Positions 1 to 10,142 of a DNA stretch of 64,000 nucleotides are shown here, piece after piece. The notes under the pieces are model-generated. The model was not told the origin of the DNA, searched no databases, and saw nothing but the letters and a program-made list of their open reading frames with translations. Every line of letters begins with the position of its first letter. Position 1 is the stretch's first letter. The translations under genes were made by a program, and so were the position numbers. This stretch comes from Datnioides undecimradiatus (Eukaryota > Chordata > Actinopteri > Lobotiformes > Datnioididae), in assembly GCA_008933995.1 (NCBI GenBank), contig WARS01003004.1, forward strand, positions 265,296-329,295, read 5' to 3'.

Positions 1-575
1 TATTTAATTCCTTTGATCGGGTGTACTATGGTCTAATGACCGGAGCCCGAAGTAGTTTTTTTTTGTGTTGCGTTTTCCCTTCTTTCCCCACGCACATACA
101 TGCCGGGTATACACCGGTGAAAACAAATTTTTTAGAGACACACTAGCTGTTGTCTTTTTTCCCCCAAACCTTGCGGTCATTTCCTCTGACCGAAGCGCTT
201 GCGTGACGTACTCCCTCTCCTCCCTTACGTCCGCAACCTCACTCCTCCTCTTTTACACACAATTTAGAATAGGTATGATGGATGTTTATTGATTGAGGTG
301 TTGATTATTAAATTGTTTGTTTTAAAGAGAAGTTGTCTGCATTGTTTGTAAAGGCTGGTTAAGAGTCAGTGCTCGGATTCACACCTTCATTGTTCGTCTT
401 ATGCATATCAGTACCTCCCAGGTACTGATATCTGTAAGCGAATGGTTGAGACTGATTTTCGAGTGGTTATTGGTCCCTGATACCAGGGTGGTGCCCTGTA
501 AATATTATTCTGTTAGTTATTATCATAGATAATTTTTGCTAATAACCTACTCCTATAAAAAAAAAAGGCACAACA
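1..575 (+). repeat. LTR-family copy D, 3' part
   Basis: This is the 3' portion of the GC-rich LTR family that recurs in the window. It shares the acaccgg-tataca block, the gattgaggtgtt block and the 'tgataccagggtggtgccc' block with the complete solo copy at 24779-26363. It ends at a CAACA terminus followed by a stretch resembling a decayed primer-binding site (TTGATGCCTATGCAAAG). The 5' part lies outside the window. A similarity to copy C runs on to about 598, so the exact end is uncertain by some 20 bases. Confidence 0.7.
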
Positions 576-624
576 ATTGATGCCTATGCAAAGCACATCT
601 ACAATAATTTTTTTTTTTTTTTAG

Positions 625-1199
625 TGCACACAGTGCTGCCTGTAACAAATAACCAGATGGAAATCCAACAGGCCTTTGACAGTCTCATTGAAGTTAACCC
701 ATTGATACTGGATGGACAATGTCATGATCACGCTTTTGCTGAGGTCAGGCACTGCACCACCATCTGTGACAGGGGAGTCCTCACAATAATATGACTTGAG
801 GTGGTGTGTGTGTGACTACCATTGGCAGGTTGTCAAAGCTATGTGTTCTTTTAGCAAAATCAAGAAGGAAAAGCCATGCAAATTGATGCACACTTGGATT
901 TGTGTGAGTGGCACCCAGACAGGAATATCACCCTTTTTATTGTCAGTGATGTTGATGTGAATGAAGAGGTGTTATTGGACTATGGAGTACGGAGAGTCAT
1001 TTGACCTCCACTGGCCCTAGCATATACAGGAACTTAAGGCCAACATGTTATTTCACAGTTCTTCCTTTCTAGTTTTGCAGAACTTGATGGCACTGAGATG
1101 AGACACTGTGGGAACCATCTGTATGAAACAGGTTTAACTGAAGTCAAGTTTGAAAGAAAGCTTAGACACGACACTGTCTGCAACATCCTCACTGTGTAG
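625..1199 (+). pseudogene. Three-exon relic, family not identified
   Basis: Three open blocks each follow a splice-acceptor-like sequence: 625-795 after a long T tract and TTAG, 855-1004 after TTCTTTTAG, and 1081-1199 after TTTTGCAG. Each ends in a stop soon after. The middle block ends in an acidic-hydrophobic stretch, DVDVNEEVLLDYG, which weakly recalls the end of a SET domain, but this is only a resemblance. No start codon, complete domain or poly(A) signal was found. The blocks may be a decayed host gene or the coding part of a transposon. Confidence 0.35.
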
Positions 1200-2696
1200 C
1201 TCTCAGAAAACACAGCTGCTGATGGTATTACATGCGTGCATACAGACAGTACACGTCAAAAACAGAAGCCATGCTACTAACGTGGTGTTAATCAGAAGTA
1301 TTTTTGTTGGTTAGCTTCAGCTGATAAACTACATTTAACAAGATTTTCCCAAAACTCCTGAAGTCTGGAGGCTAAAAGAGCTAAAGAATGGAGAAAGTCT
1401 GGGCCAGCCATACATTGGACTATCAGACCCAGAGCTTCCTCTCCCTAAATTGTCAAAAACTGAATCAACTGAGAAACAAAGAGGTGAAAACTGGACTACC
1501 AGGCCTCTGCCCTTTAAAGAAATAAAGACAAACTAAGGAAGAAAGAAGACAACAGAGTCAGAAGACTGCTTGTCTGACAGGCAGAACTCCTTCTCCTCCA
1601 GCCTCCCTTAAATAGAGGGCAGGGCCACCCACTAATCATGTGATCAGGAGCACCTGAGAGAGAAAGTCTTGTTCTACTTCCTGTCATGTGTTTTTCCCGC
1701 CAGTTTTCTTTGTCAGCTGTTTTGTGATCACTTGAGTTTCTCCACCCATCTCCACAGCTGCATCTCATCCCATCATCAGCCTTCCTCAGCACCTTTTATA
1801 TAGCCCAGTTCACTTCCTTTGTTCAGTTTCCTGCTCTGAGCACCGAGCCTTATCCTGCAGTCTGTCTCTGTTCCTTCTGAAGCCTCTTTAGTTTTCAGGA
1901 AGAAATGTGATTTGACCTTTATCAGCTCTGTCCTGCTCACCTGTGTTTGGTGCAAACAGGGCAACAGGAACACAGGTACATGGAGCCAGTTGTCTCCAGT
2001 TTATTGACAAAATAGCTTCCTGTCTTTTCCAAATCTGTGGTGTCCTCACCTCACAGAACATGAACCACTCTCAGTCATCATATTGGACCTGCTGAAGCTG
2101 CAATACATGAACATTCCTATGTTTCTGCTATGAAACACCAGTCTGCTGACATGTTAATGAGTTGTGTCCGTCGTCTGTACTCATTTCCTTATGTCTTCAA
2201 CACAATTAACTGCTGCTTCAAAGCCTGTGATCAGAGGTCCAGGTCCCAGAGGCCTTAAGGCTATGCACATGAAACAAGTCATCGGGGGGGAGAAATAAAC
2301 TTTACCAGACACTATTTTAATAACTTGATTGCTGCTCTATAGCTGCAAACATCTGCCTGGTGGTCCTGAATTTGACAGTTAAAATAAAAACTGAGTTAAC
2401 ATCAATTCACCAGTCAGAGCAGAGAAGCAAGCTGTTGGAAGTGTAATCAACCAATCAGCTGTTGGGCTTTGTAGGACCACCCTGTGTGTATGTGTGAGAG
2501 GTGGAAAGCACAGAAAGATCCTATTGTCACGTGTGGAGGCGCAAAGTTGCCTTTACAACTAAGTCAAACACAGTCCGCCACGGTCTCTAGTCTTTAGTGC
2601 ATAAAACTAACTTTGCAATCTTACACACTGAGGCCGACCAAAGTAGCTGAATGAGCTTCAGCAGATCGTGGTAGGCATGGTCTAATACTGGAAATA
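1200..2696. other. No gene seen
   Basis: No coding similarity was recognised. Around 1600-1650 there is a TTAAATAGAGGGC stretch followed by pyrimidine-rich, LTR- or promoter-like sequence to about 1960. No terminal repeats or target duplication could be matched, so no element is called. Confidence 0.5.
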
Positions 2697-3570
2697 AACA
2701 AGCAGTGGGATGCCTGGTCCGTTACTTAAATTGCAGGACTTGCAGTCCGCTAACTTCACTCGTACAGCAAAGATTACAAAGAAACACACTTAACTACCTC
2801 TGCCCAGATTAAGCCTCTTATGTGTCGTGCTTATGAAGCAGGGAGTGTGTTGGTGTCTCATCTTTGGGTCTGGCTCGGATGATGATGGCAGGCCATTTCA
2901 CTCTGTCGGCGGGCTGCACGGTAGTCAAGTAATTCTCCGCGGTCAGCGGGAATTAGCAGCAAGTCGACTTGAATTGAAAGTCACAGCAGTCCCTTCTTCC
3001 TTCTGCAGGGGAGTAGTTGAGAGCACTGGTGGCGGCGGCGCTCTCAACTACTCCCCTCTTCCTTTTGGATCCAGGAAAAATAACGTGCTCTAGCCAAGCA
3101 CAAGAAATCTTAGCTTGTTCAGCGGGGGTGAGATTACGCGCAGTTCGGGTACATACGGGGGGGGGTTCACCTCCTTTTGCGCTGTGACCAGCTGGGATCC
3201 AAGTGGAAGCTGACTGGAAGCAAAGTGGTTACGGTTGGTGACATCTGGCCACACAACAGGCTGACGGCTATTCAATTGGAGTCTGCACTCACCAAGGGGT
3301 GGTGGCAGTGTTGGTAGGAGCGGATGTGTCCCACACTCCATGTTCTGGCCCTTTGATCTTAGACAAAGGGAGCGGGATGCTGGCGGCTCTCGTCCCATTT
3401 GGAGTCTGCACCCATCAGGGGGACAGCAGAGCATGTAGGGGCGGAGGTGTCATGCATACCTTTGTGACCTGGCCCCCAGGTCTTAGACAAAGAGCAGCCA
3501 TTTGGTTGGCCTGTAGGTTTTGTATGTGTTTGAGTGTACTATATGCAACAATTGCTGTGATGACCCAACA
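2697..3570 (-). repeat. LTR-family copy A, left (3') LTR, truncated
   Basis: This reads leftward. The right edge, on the minus strand, starts TGTTGGGTCATCACAG, closely matching the start of the solo LTR at 24779 (TGTTGGGTCTCATACAG). It holds the family's internal tandem units (tcttagacaaa, ggagcgg, ctcaccaggggg, ggaggtgtc). The outer AT-rich part is missing. It pairs with the LTR from 4133 in the same orientation, so 2697-5470 is probably one element with two LTRs. Confidence 0.65.
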
Positions 3571-4132
3571 GCAGCCAGACTGACAGGGTGTTCAGCATAG
3601 GATGACAATTTGTTCATGCGAGGTGGAAATGACAGTCATCAATTTGTATGGTAGTTCCTTGGGGAACTGTTCTGGACACCATCTGGTTTGGGTTGGTTGA
3701 CTTAATGGTTGTCATGGAGCAACTTATGGTGGGTATAGACCTCACTGGTAGCCTGATGTGCCTGAGGAATAACTTTACCTCGCGAAGGGCTGCTGACTGA
3801 TCCTGAGTCATTGAGTCTTCCTTCAACATTGAGTCTTGAGTAATGGCAGGCTTCTTAGACCAGACCACGAGGAGTGCGTCTAGGATCAAGATGCCGGTGA
3901 TGTGTATACCTCCAACCACCTGGGAACTGTACGGTGGCGAGTCGGAATGTTTGGATCCAGCTCAGAGTATAGGGACCACTTCCTGTCAAAAGTTTGATGG
4001 ATAACCTGAAGGTGAGAGGTCAGATCAAATGGAGGACTATGGTGTTAATGACTTCCAGATAACAGAGCTGCGGTGATGCAAAACAGGATAACTGACCAGG
4101 CGTTTTCAGCCGTGCTGGGGGGAGAAAAATTA
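3571..4132 (-). mobile_element. Internal region of LTR element A
   Basis: This stretch of about 560 bases lies between two same-orientation LTRs. It shares a block near 3835-3900 (cttgagtaat, gcaggcttctta, aagatgcc) with the internal region of element B at 47690-47750, which supports a common element. The visible open frames are short and resemble no gag, protease or reverse transcriptase. The element therefore looks non-autonomous or heavily deleted. Confidence 0.5.
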
Positions 4133-5470
4133 TGTTGTGCTTCACATGGGCGTGTTTGGTTATCAGCAATAATTATCAATGATAATTATTAATAGAATTA
4201 TTATTAATAATTCCGGGGCACCACCCTGTCACCAGGGACCAATAACCAAATCAGTAAAGCCAGAATGCAGTCTCGGAAGGTTAGAGAAGGAGTGAGCCCG
4301 AGCACTGACTGTCTTGAGTCCAGCAGTCGTCACAGCATGTCCACATCAATCACCACAACGACGGATTAAATTATAACAGGATTTATTCACAGCAACAATT
4401 ATTTACAATAACATTACTTGGAATAGAATACAATTATAATTCTGTTATAAAAGTTACTAACTACTACAGGTCAAACGTATGTAAATAGCAACCGCTATGG
4501 CAGTAGCGGGGGTGGTGACGTGTGCGTGCAAAGGGGAAGTTAGAAGGAGGAAGAGGAGGGAGGAGTGGTGGTGGAGTCACGTGAGTGACATGTCTTGAGG
4601 AGCCAAGATGGCGGCAGAGTGACGTGGGTTATGTACTCGCTGGAGCCAAGATGGCGACTAGCCGCGAGATACGAATGGTGTGAACCAAGGAAAAAAAGGG
4701 GGGGAAGGACCCTTGATCCTTGCGCGTGACTCAGGCAACCTCTGTGTAACAGGTTCGAGATCGCGCACTCGCGCCCTGCGGCAGTTGTGGTGTGTGTGAT
4801 TGGGAAGGGGAGAGAGAAAAGGCGAAAAGGGAGAGCCCAAGTTGGGTCGTTACCACAGCTGATACGCACGCTATCACTACACAATAGCGGACCCCGCAAG
4901 CCGGAGCTTACTTGGTCCGATATTGGTCCTTTTTAACTAGTGATAGTTTGCTGATCACGGTGAACGACCGACCAAAAACTGCATGCAGCACCAGTCACAG
5001 TACACAAGAAAACCACACTATCTGCTATACTAATTCTCTCTGCCCAGACATAAGCCTCTTACGTTTTGTTGCTCCGATCCTTCGGAGTGGGAGGGAGAAA
5101 GTTGAAGCGGTCCGCTTCGGGTATCCGCAGCGCGTTTCTTGGCTGGCGTTGAGCGGTCCGTGCCGTCTTCCGGCTCGCGGGTGAAATGCGGCGTACTTTG
5201 TCAAGCCTTTAACAAAGTTGGCGCGCTTATCCCGGTCAGCTGATTGTCCGCGATATGCGTCGAAGAGGAAAAGAAAAACGGCAGTCCATGCGCTCTTCCC
5301 GTGAGTTGGAGAGTGTGATCTAGGTCTTTAAAATCGTGGAAAATGAAAAGTCTGCAATAGTGCTCCCTTCGGCGGCCGGGTCGCGGGGAAAGCTTGAAGT
5401 AGCTCTCTACTGTACCTGGTACACTGGGGAAAAAGCCCCGGAGAGGGGCCGCGGCTGCGTCTTTATCACC
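4133..5470 (-). repeat. LTR-family copy A, right (5') LTR
   Basis: It begins TGTTGTGCTTCACATGGGC, the reverse complement of the end of the solo LTR at 26363. The AT-rich block (cagcaataattatcaatgat), the 'ggggcaccaccctg' block and the 'tctgcccagacataagcctctta' block follow in family order. It is more diverged from the other copies than they are from each other. The right limit is approximate because no clear TSD or TGTTGGG terminus was found. Confidence 0.55.
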
Positions 5471-5682
5471 TGAGCGACATCACTGAGGACCCCTGCTGGG
5501 GGCGCCTGATTTCGGCCAATGTCCACCCTGAGTTTTGTTCAAACTCGAATTCACACTTAGGTGTGAAACGTGGGGGTTGTGGTGCCGTTTTCCAAAGGTC
5601 AACCAACTCTGGTTCAGGCTTTTGGAGGGACATGTAGGCCTCTCTCCTTTTCAGAGCACATGAGTAGAGATCCCAACAATTA

Positions 5683-5761
5683 AGACTGACCCGGTAATAC
5701 TGAGGGGAAAAATCAAAACAGGATTGCACAAGCCAATGGAAAAAATGACGCGTACAAACCA
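5683..5761 (+). repeat. Polinton left terminal inverted repeat
   Basis: About 79 bases match the reverse complement of 16848-16914 with a few mismatches and one 9-base gap. Shared blocks include GGATTGCACAAGCCAATG and GTACAAACCA. Homology stops exactly at the AG dinucleotide usual for Polinton ends. Confidence 0.75.
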
Positions 5762-5870
5762 AAGCCAAGAGAAGGGTGGTGAAACCTTAAAAATTATATA
5801 TATGCATACATGCCCAGCCACAAATCACCCACCATTTATACTCCCACTACGAGGGACAAAAAACAGCCTC

Positions 5871-6062
5871 ATGTCTGAGACAGCCAGCACCCCAACTTTT
5901 GTTGACAGCTCTGCAGAAACGGAGCCCTGCCAGAGACTTGACTTGAAGTACATCAGTGAGACGCCCATCACCATCTTCCATAACAAACGCCCCAAAGAAA
6001 TGTACACTGTACTTGCGTTGGGCCCAGCTCCCAGCGCCTTTGCAGGAGGAATGGTCTTTTAG
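5871..6062 (+). CDS. Small Polinton ORF of unknown function
   Basis: An intact 63-codon frame starts MSETASTPTF and ends AFAGGMVF. A TTTATACT stretch lies about 35 bases upstream of the ATG. It is the first gene inside the left terminal repeat, on the capsid-gene strand. I do not recognise the family. A longer in-frame start upstream at 5724 is possible but runs into the terminal repeat, so the inner ATG is preferred. Confidence 0.4.
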   Translation: MSETASTPTFVDSSAETEPCQRLDLKYISETPITIFHNKRPKEMYTVLALGPAPSAFAGGMVF

Positions 6063-6130
6063 AACCCTATGGACGGTCTGGATCCTTGGGTTATATGTTC
6101 AAATATGAAATAGGTGAGCTCTGTTTGTAA

Positions 6131-6472
6131 CAGCTGGACGAAAATGAGACGTGGGAACCGACGACCAGCTTGTTGTCACTAACTTCCACCAATTGGGGGG
6201 TGCTGAGGCAGTCGATAGCTCATCATGTCTACGACGAGGATGCATGGGGAGATGAAGATGAGGAATCTGCTCCTCGTCTGGCTAAGTGAATGAAATCCAC
6301 AGCAGGAGAGGCTCTACTCTACAACACAGGGGAAAAAAGCGGCTTCAGTGTTGTATGGCATTCAGATGTCTTCAAGAAGGAAAAGGAAGCCGCCAAGGAC
6401 ATTGAAATACTCTGTGAAAACACTGAGACAAACTTTATATTTGCCACTAGCCGCTTGGTTGGAAAAGTTTGA
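6131..6472 (+). pseudogene. Unassigned Polinton ORF with one in-frame stop
   Basis: One frame runs for about 113 codons, broken by a TGA at 6287-6289 just before an in-frame ATG at 6290. The first half is acidic (DEDAWGDEDEE) and the second half is mixed with lysines. Its position between the terminal repeat and the capsid gene suggests Polinton cargo or a late structural gene. No domain was recognised. Confidence 0.35.
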
Positions 6473-6598
6473 GGAAATGAACGCAAGATTCACCTTTCTT
6501 TTTCACAGCTGTTGCAATTGGTTGGACGTGTTAGTGCTGAAAAACTCTGAGCTTTTAGGATCCACGCCCAACACCCCCCACCCCCTAACCTAATCACA

Positions 6599-6606
6599 AT
6601 ATAAAG
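6599..6606 (+). promoter_or_regulatory. TATA box
   Basis: ATATAAAG sits about 52 bases upstream of the ATG at 6658, at a distance that allows a leader of roughly 20-25 bases. It may drive the 66-codon frame and possibly the downstream capsid genes. Confidence 0.5.
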
Positions 6607-6657
6607 AGCCACAGCCTGGAACGTTTCTACTCATCAAGGCAGAGAGCAGCTCCAGAC

Positions 6658-6858
6658 ATGCAGATTACCAAGCCACCCCATCAGCCCAGAAGCTTGCAAA
6701 TCACTCCCCTGGATCCTGAGCAATCAGGCCAGGGCATTGAGGAGTCTGTTTTTACCACCTACACCACCGTGATCTCTGAAGAAGAGGAGCTGACCTGTGA
6801 TTGTGGAGACTATAGTGAGACTTCATTATACACCTGTGAAAAAGATCTAACTCGGTGA
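6658..6858 (+). CDS. Small acidic Polinton ORF, unknown function
   Basis: An intact 66-codon frame starts MQITKPPHQP. It is proline-rich at the N-terminus and acidic with clustered cysteines near the end (LTCDCGDY and YTCEKD). A TATA box lies just upstream, so it has a plausible own promoter. I do not recognise it. No signal peptide or membrane segment is apparent. Confidence 0.45.
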   Translation: MQITKPPHQPRSLQITPLDPEQSGQGIEESVFTTYTTVISEEEELTCDCGDYSETSLYTCEKDLTR

Positions 6859-6953
6859 CAAAATGATGCTCTATATGCATGATCCTTATCATTTTAAGTT
6901 ATTATGAAGGTCAATTAGGGGGTATTCTCCCCGGTTTTGCCAGCTCTCAAATT

Positions 6954-7163
6954 ATGTACGGACGAGGTATAGGATAAATAAATAAAAACATTGCCTCCGA
7001 TGTGATAAGCCACGCCGTCAGTAAAATAAGCAGTGCATCTGACCAGGGATCCCAGGAAGGATCCAGAGGTGTTATGGTTCTGGCCAGAAGACTGAGGAAG
7101 AGACCCCTGGGGCAACGTGTTGTGGAGGCGGCTGTTTTTTTTGGTTTCAAAAGCAGGAAATAA
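6954..7163 (+). pseudogene. Small basic Polinton protein, one premature stop
   Basis: The frame starts MYGRGIG, then TAA, then continues for over 60 codons with a basic segment, ARRLRKRPLGQRVVEAA, to a TAA at 7161. It lies 40 bases upstream of the capsid gene on the same strand. Size, basicity and position fit a minor capsid or DNA-condensing virion protein of the kind seen in Polintons and adenoviruses. That role is inferred from context only. Confidence 0.45.
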
Positions 7164-7203
7164 AAGATGCCTCTTTTACATCAAAAAACAGCCGAGTGCA
7201 CTA

Positions 7204-8303
7204 TGGCAGAGTTGGATTTATTTTCAGCTCCCATGACCCAGCTGTCTATAGATGAAAAGCTCTACACAGGCCGATGGATCCAACCTGCCCAATGATGCCC
7301 CCGTAGGACTCAATTACCCGCTGAATACAATTTTCAGTCAGTGCGATCTTATTCTGGGAGACCGACTCATTTCACAATCCAGTGCCACCCACCCCTACAG
7401 AGCTATGATCGAGACCCTGCTGAACTATTCAGAAGAGATGCTGAAAAGTCAGTTTAGCGCAGGCCTCTTTTACAAAGACACAGCAGGCGCTATGGACTCT
7501 ATCGTCGTTAACGGACCTAACAGAGGATTAAGTCAGAGTTCGCTTCACCGCTAACTCTAGAGAGGCTCATTTACTAGGCCCGCTGCACGCAGACATTGTT
7601 TAGCGAGAGGCTTCTTTTGAACTCTGTGGATTTGAGAATTAAACTGACCAGGGCCAGCGACAACTTCTCTCATGTGCGCCGCCAACAGCACATTTCGTCT
7701 GAAGATACTAGGAGCTTCTCTGTTTGTCAAGAAAGCCACTGTCTCCCCCGCTGTGCGTTTGGGTCACACTTCAGCCTTACTGAGGGGAAACGCCTTGTAT
7801 CCCATATCACGTGTGAACGTGAAAACATTCTCCATCCCCCAGAACTCTAGGGTATGCAACCAGGAGAACCTGTTTCTAGGCATCATGCCAAACTACATTG
7901 TTTTAGGTATGGTGCATGACGAGGCCTTCACAGGAAGAAGAGATCTGTCGCCGTTTAATTTCATCCACAATGACGTGGAATACCTAGCCCTCTGCCAGGA
8001 CGGGCGTCAAGTTCCCGCCAAGGCTTTTCAGCCCCAATTTAACCAAGGACTTTCAGTGAGAGAGTTTTATAATATGTTCATCGCTACAGGGAGGCACCTG
8101 AAAGATTTACCTCTGAGCATCAGCAGGGATACTCCTTGTTTGTCTTTAATCTTAAGGCTGGAGAGGACAGCGACGTCTTGTCTCTAAGACTGGAAATGAG
8201 ATTCAGACAGCCCTTACCACATACCACCACTCTCATAGTCTACGCCTGTTACGACTCTATTTTGGACATTAATTCCAAACGGCAGGTGCTGGTGGACTAT
8301 TAA
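7204..8303 (+). pseudogene. Polinton major capsid protein (double jelly-roll), broken
   Basis: The product would be the hexon-like shell protein. Recognisable family segments are the start MAELDLFSAP, the block GLNYPLNTIFSQCD then LILGDRLISQSSATHPYRAM, and later EFYNMFIATGRH. The C-terminus ends at the TAA at 8301, two bases before the protease ATG. Relative to the family, sequence is missing after about codon 20 near 7250, with a frame change. At least two more frame changes occur near 7540-7670 and around 8130-8150. The annotation name used for such genes in fish is F54H12.2-like. It cannot encode a full capsid protein now. Confidence 0.82.
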
Positions 8304-8305
8304 AA

Positions 8306-8579
8306 ATGAATAACCATCAGCTGGAAAGTCTGCTGCATCGTCTGTTGGGAGATGTATTTTGTGGCATGTGGGCCTGTGATCAGCTCTCTTTACTGAACCC
8401 CTCCTTCAGACATCCTGCTTATTTTATCGTCAATACGCATGAAGGACATCAACCCGGAGAACACTGGCTAGCTCTAACGTTGGAAGAGGACGGTAAAGCC
8501 ACTTTTTTTTGACTTACACCTTTCCTCATTACCCCTCTAGCATTCTACAGTTTTTGGAAAATCAACGCGGGATAAAGAC

Positions 8580-8618
<39 letters not shown>

Positions 8619-8775
8619 CACAATATACAGCTTCAACACCCACTCTCTGTTGTGTGTGGCCAGCACTGTTTATTATCTTTGTCAGCAGGCACGCGGCTTA
8701 TCTTTTGAACAAGTATTGTCTTTGTACCACGAGGATGTGACAAAAAAAATGATCTTAAAGTTTTTAACTATGTAA
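8306..8775 (+). pseudogene. Adenain-type cysteine protease of the Polinton, broken
   Basis: The family cleaves capsid precursors during virion maturation. The N-terminal half is open and contains the catalytic-histidine region PGEHWLALTLEE. The segment with the catalytic cysteine (CGQHC, near 8650-8680) lies in a different frame from the flanking GLSFEQVLSLYHED. A run of 32 T residues (8582-8613) replaces sequence between the two halves. ATG position and the two-base gap to the capsid stop suggest the two genes were expressed together. Confidence 0.78.
8582..8613. repeat. Poly-T tract (32 T) inside the protease gene
   Basis: An uninterrupted 32-base T run. It encodes only phenylalanine in the protease frame and so is not part of the original gene. 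It may be a slippage expansion, the tail of a retroposed insertion, or an assembly error at a homopolymer. Confidence 0.9.
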
Positions 8776-8908
8776 AAAAAAAAAAATCATAGTTGTCTTA
8801 GAAATCAAAACTCTTGTAAACAAGTAGCATGTTCTTTGCAAATGTTTAGAGATGGTTTCCATTTGTAATAGACTAAAAAAAAAGTCTGTAGACATTGTAG
8901 TACGTTTG

Positions 8909-8923
8909 AATAAATACTTTATT
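8909..8923. terminator. Overlapping poly(A) signals on both strands
   Basis: AATAAA on the plus strand (8909-8914) and its complement TTTATT (8918-8923, AATAAA on the minus strand) lie within 15 bases. They sit exactly where the rightward capsid block meets the leftward replication block, as expected for convergent transcription units. Confidence 0.6.
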
Positions 8924-8988
8924 GAAAACAAAAAATATTTGACTCGATTTTTTTTTTCTTTATGACAAAAATGGTGATTATCAAATGA

Positions 8989-9192
8989 TTAAAGAGGGAT
9001 AAAGTGATTAGTTTTCTTTCGTTTCTTTGGGGTGGCTCCTTCCTCCTCGGGTCTCCTCCAGCGGGGGGAGAGCGTGAACTTTTCTTTTCGGTCTCTTTTC
9101 GCCGACTTCTTCCTCCTCCGGCCTACTCCAGCGAGGTAGTCCAGGGTACTCCTGGAAAACACCTTCTGCTTCTTGCATTCTAAGACGTTCAT
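8989..9192 (-). CDS. Small basic Polinton ORF, frame ambiguous
   Basis: A 67-codon minus-strand frame starts MNVLECKKQK and is rich in Arg and Lys (GRRRKKSAKRDRKEK, PKKRKK). A second minus-strand frame over the same bases is also open for a long way and starts further upstream. It contains QEYPGLPRWSRPEEEE, so which frame was coding is unclear. It is the last gene of the leftward block before the poly(A) signals. A DNA-binding or core-protein role is possible but unproven. Confidence 0.35.
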   Translation of the reverse strand: MNVLECKKQKVFSRSTLDYLAGVGRRRKKSAKRDRKEKFTLSPRWRRPEEEGATPKKRKKTNHFIPL

Positions 9193-9356
9193 ATTGTTGA
9201 CAAGCTTGAGGATTACTCAGAGGATAAGGGGATGTTAAGTTCTGCTAGCGTGTTTAAAAAAAAAACAAAAAAAAAACAAAAAAAACCCACTCATCCAACC
9301 TCTGGGTGCGAGTCAGGCTTTTTTTTATAGGGAAGGGAAAGATTTTTTTTAACAAA

Positions 9357-9807
9357 TTAATCATGAGATCCTTTCACGAGGGCCCCATTATAAACAAATT
9401 CTCCTTTTAGAATTCCAGCCTCCCTTGCTCTGGGATAATTTCTTAAAAATGTACTCGGCGTTTCTGCGATCCCACGGAGGTAGGTTTTTTTTTTAATATG
9501 TCAGCCATCACATCATCCGTGATCTGAATCTCCTGAGCAGGGGTACCCTCAGCCTCAGGGGTAGAGAGATCACGGTGCAGAGTCAGAGTGACTCGACGCT
9601 CATCCTTTTGACCTTGCTTGATCAAGGCGAGATCTTTGCAACAGAGCGTCATATTTCTTCATTTTTTCCATATTGGCTTAACCCTGATTTGTTCAATACC
9701 GCCCTCATTTTTGCATTCAGTTCATCTTCAGCCGTCTGTTTGATTGAAGCTTCTGGTTGAGTCAGGCGGTTTAACTGATGAGGTGAAACAAGATACATTT
9801 TTGGCAT
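9357..9807 (-). pseudogene. Conserved small Polinton protein, frameshifted
   Basis: It starts MPKMYLVSPHQLNRL on the minus strand and ends with KGEFVYNGALVKGSHD and a TAA at 9357. The middle (RVTLTLHRDLSTPEAEG) lies in another frame, so at least two frame changes are present. I recognise the pattern as one of the short ORFs that accompany fish Mavericks, without a known biochemical role. It overlaps the end of the next ORF upstream. Confidence 0.5.
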
Positions 9808-10080
9808 TCTCTTTTCTCCTAAGACCTACTAAATACTCCTCCCAAAAGCTGTCCGAGGATAGGTACGGCGGCTGACGGCAAAGGCAGAATGAAGCGTCTG
9901 ACGTTTGCGTTTCAAACTGTGTTTTGATCAGCCAGCAGTCTGATAATGTTTCTCCTCTTAAAGTTTTGTATTGATGGCGAGACAGCGGTATGTTTCCTTT
10001 CAAAAGATTTAATGCCACCTCACACAGAGCTAGGAGAAAGTCAGAGGAGCCATGGATGAGAATGTCTTTATGTTTTCAGG
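9728..10080 (-). CDS. Conserved Polinton minor protein (partly degraded)
   Basis: The open frame contains LIHGSSDFLLALCEVALN and LKGNIPLSRHQYKTLRG, a block that recurs in fish Mavericks. Beyond it, the family's usual basic and glycine-rich tail is not visible in frame, so a frameshift after about residue 40 is likely. Proteins with this layout are short and basic and are thought to be minor virion components. It lies between the ATPase and the small gene at 9357-9807 on the same strand. Confidence 0.5.
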
Positions 10081-10142
10081 GTGTGGAATAGTACAGAGCT
10101 TTGAGTAAAGGGAGCGTTTCTTTTTAAGCGCGTCGACATGGT

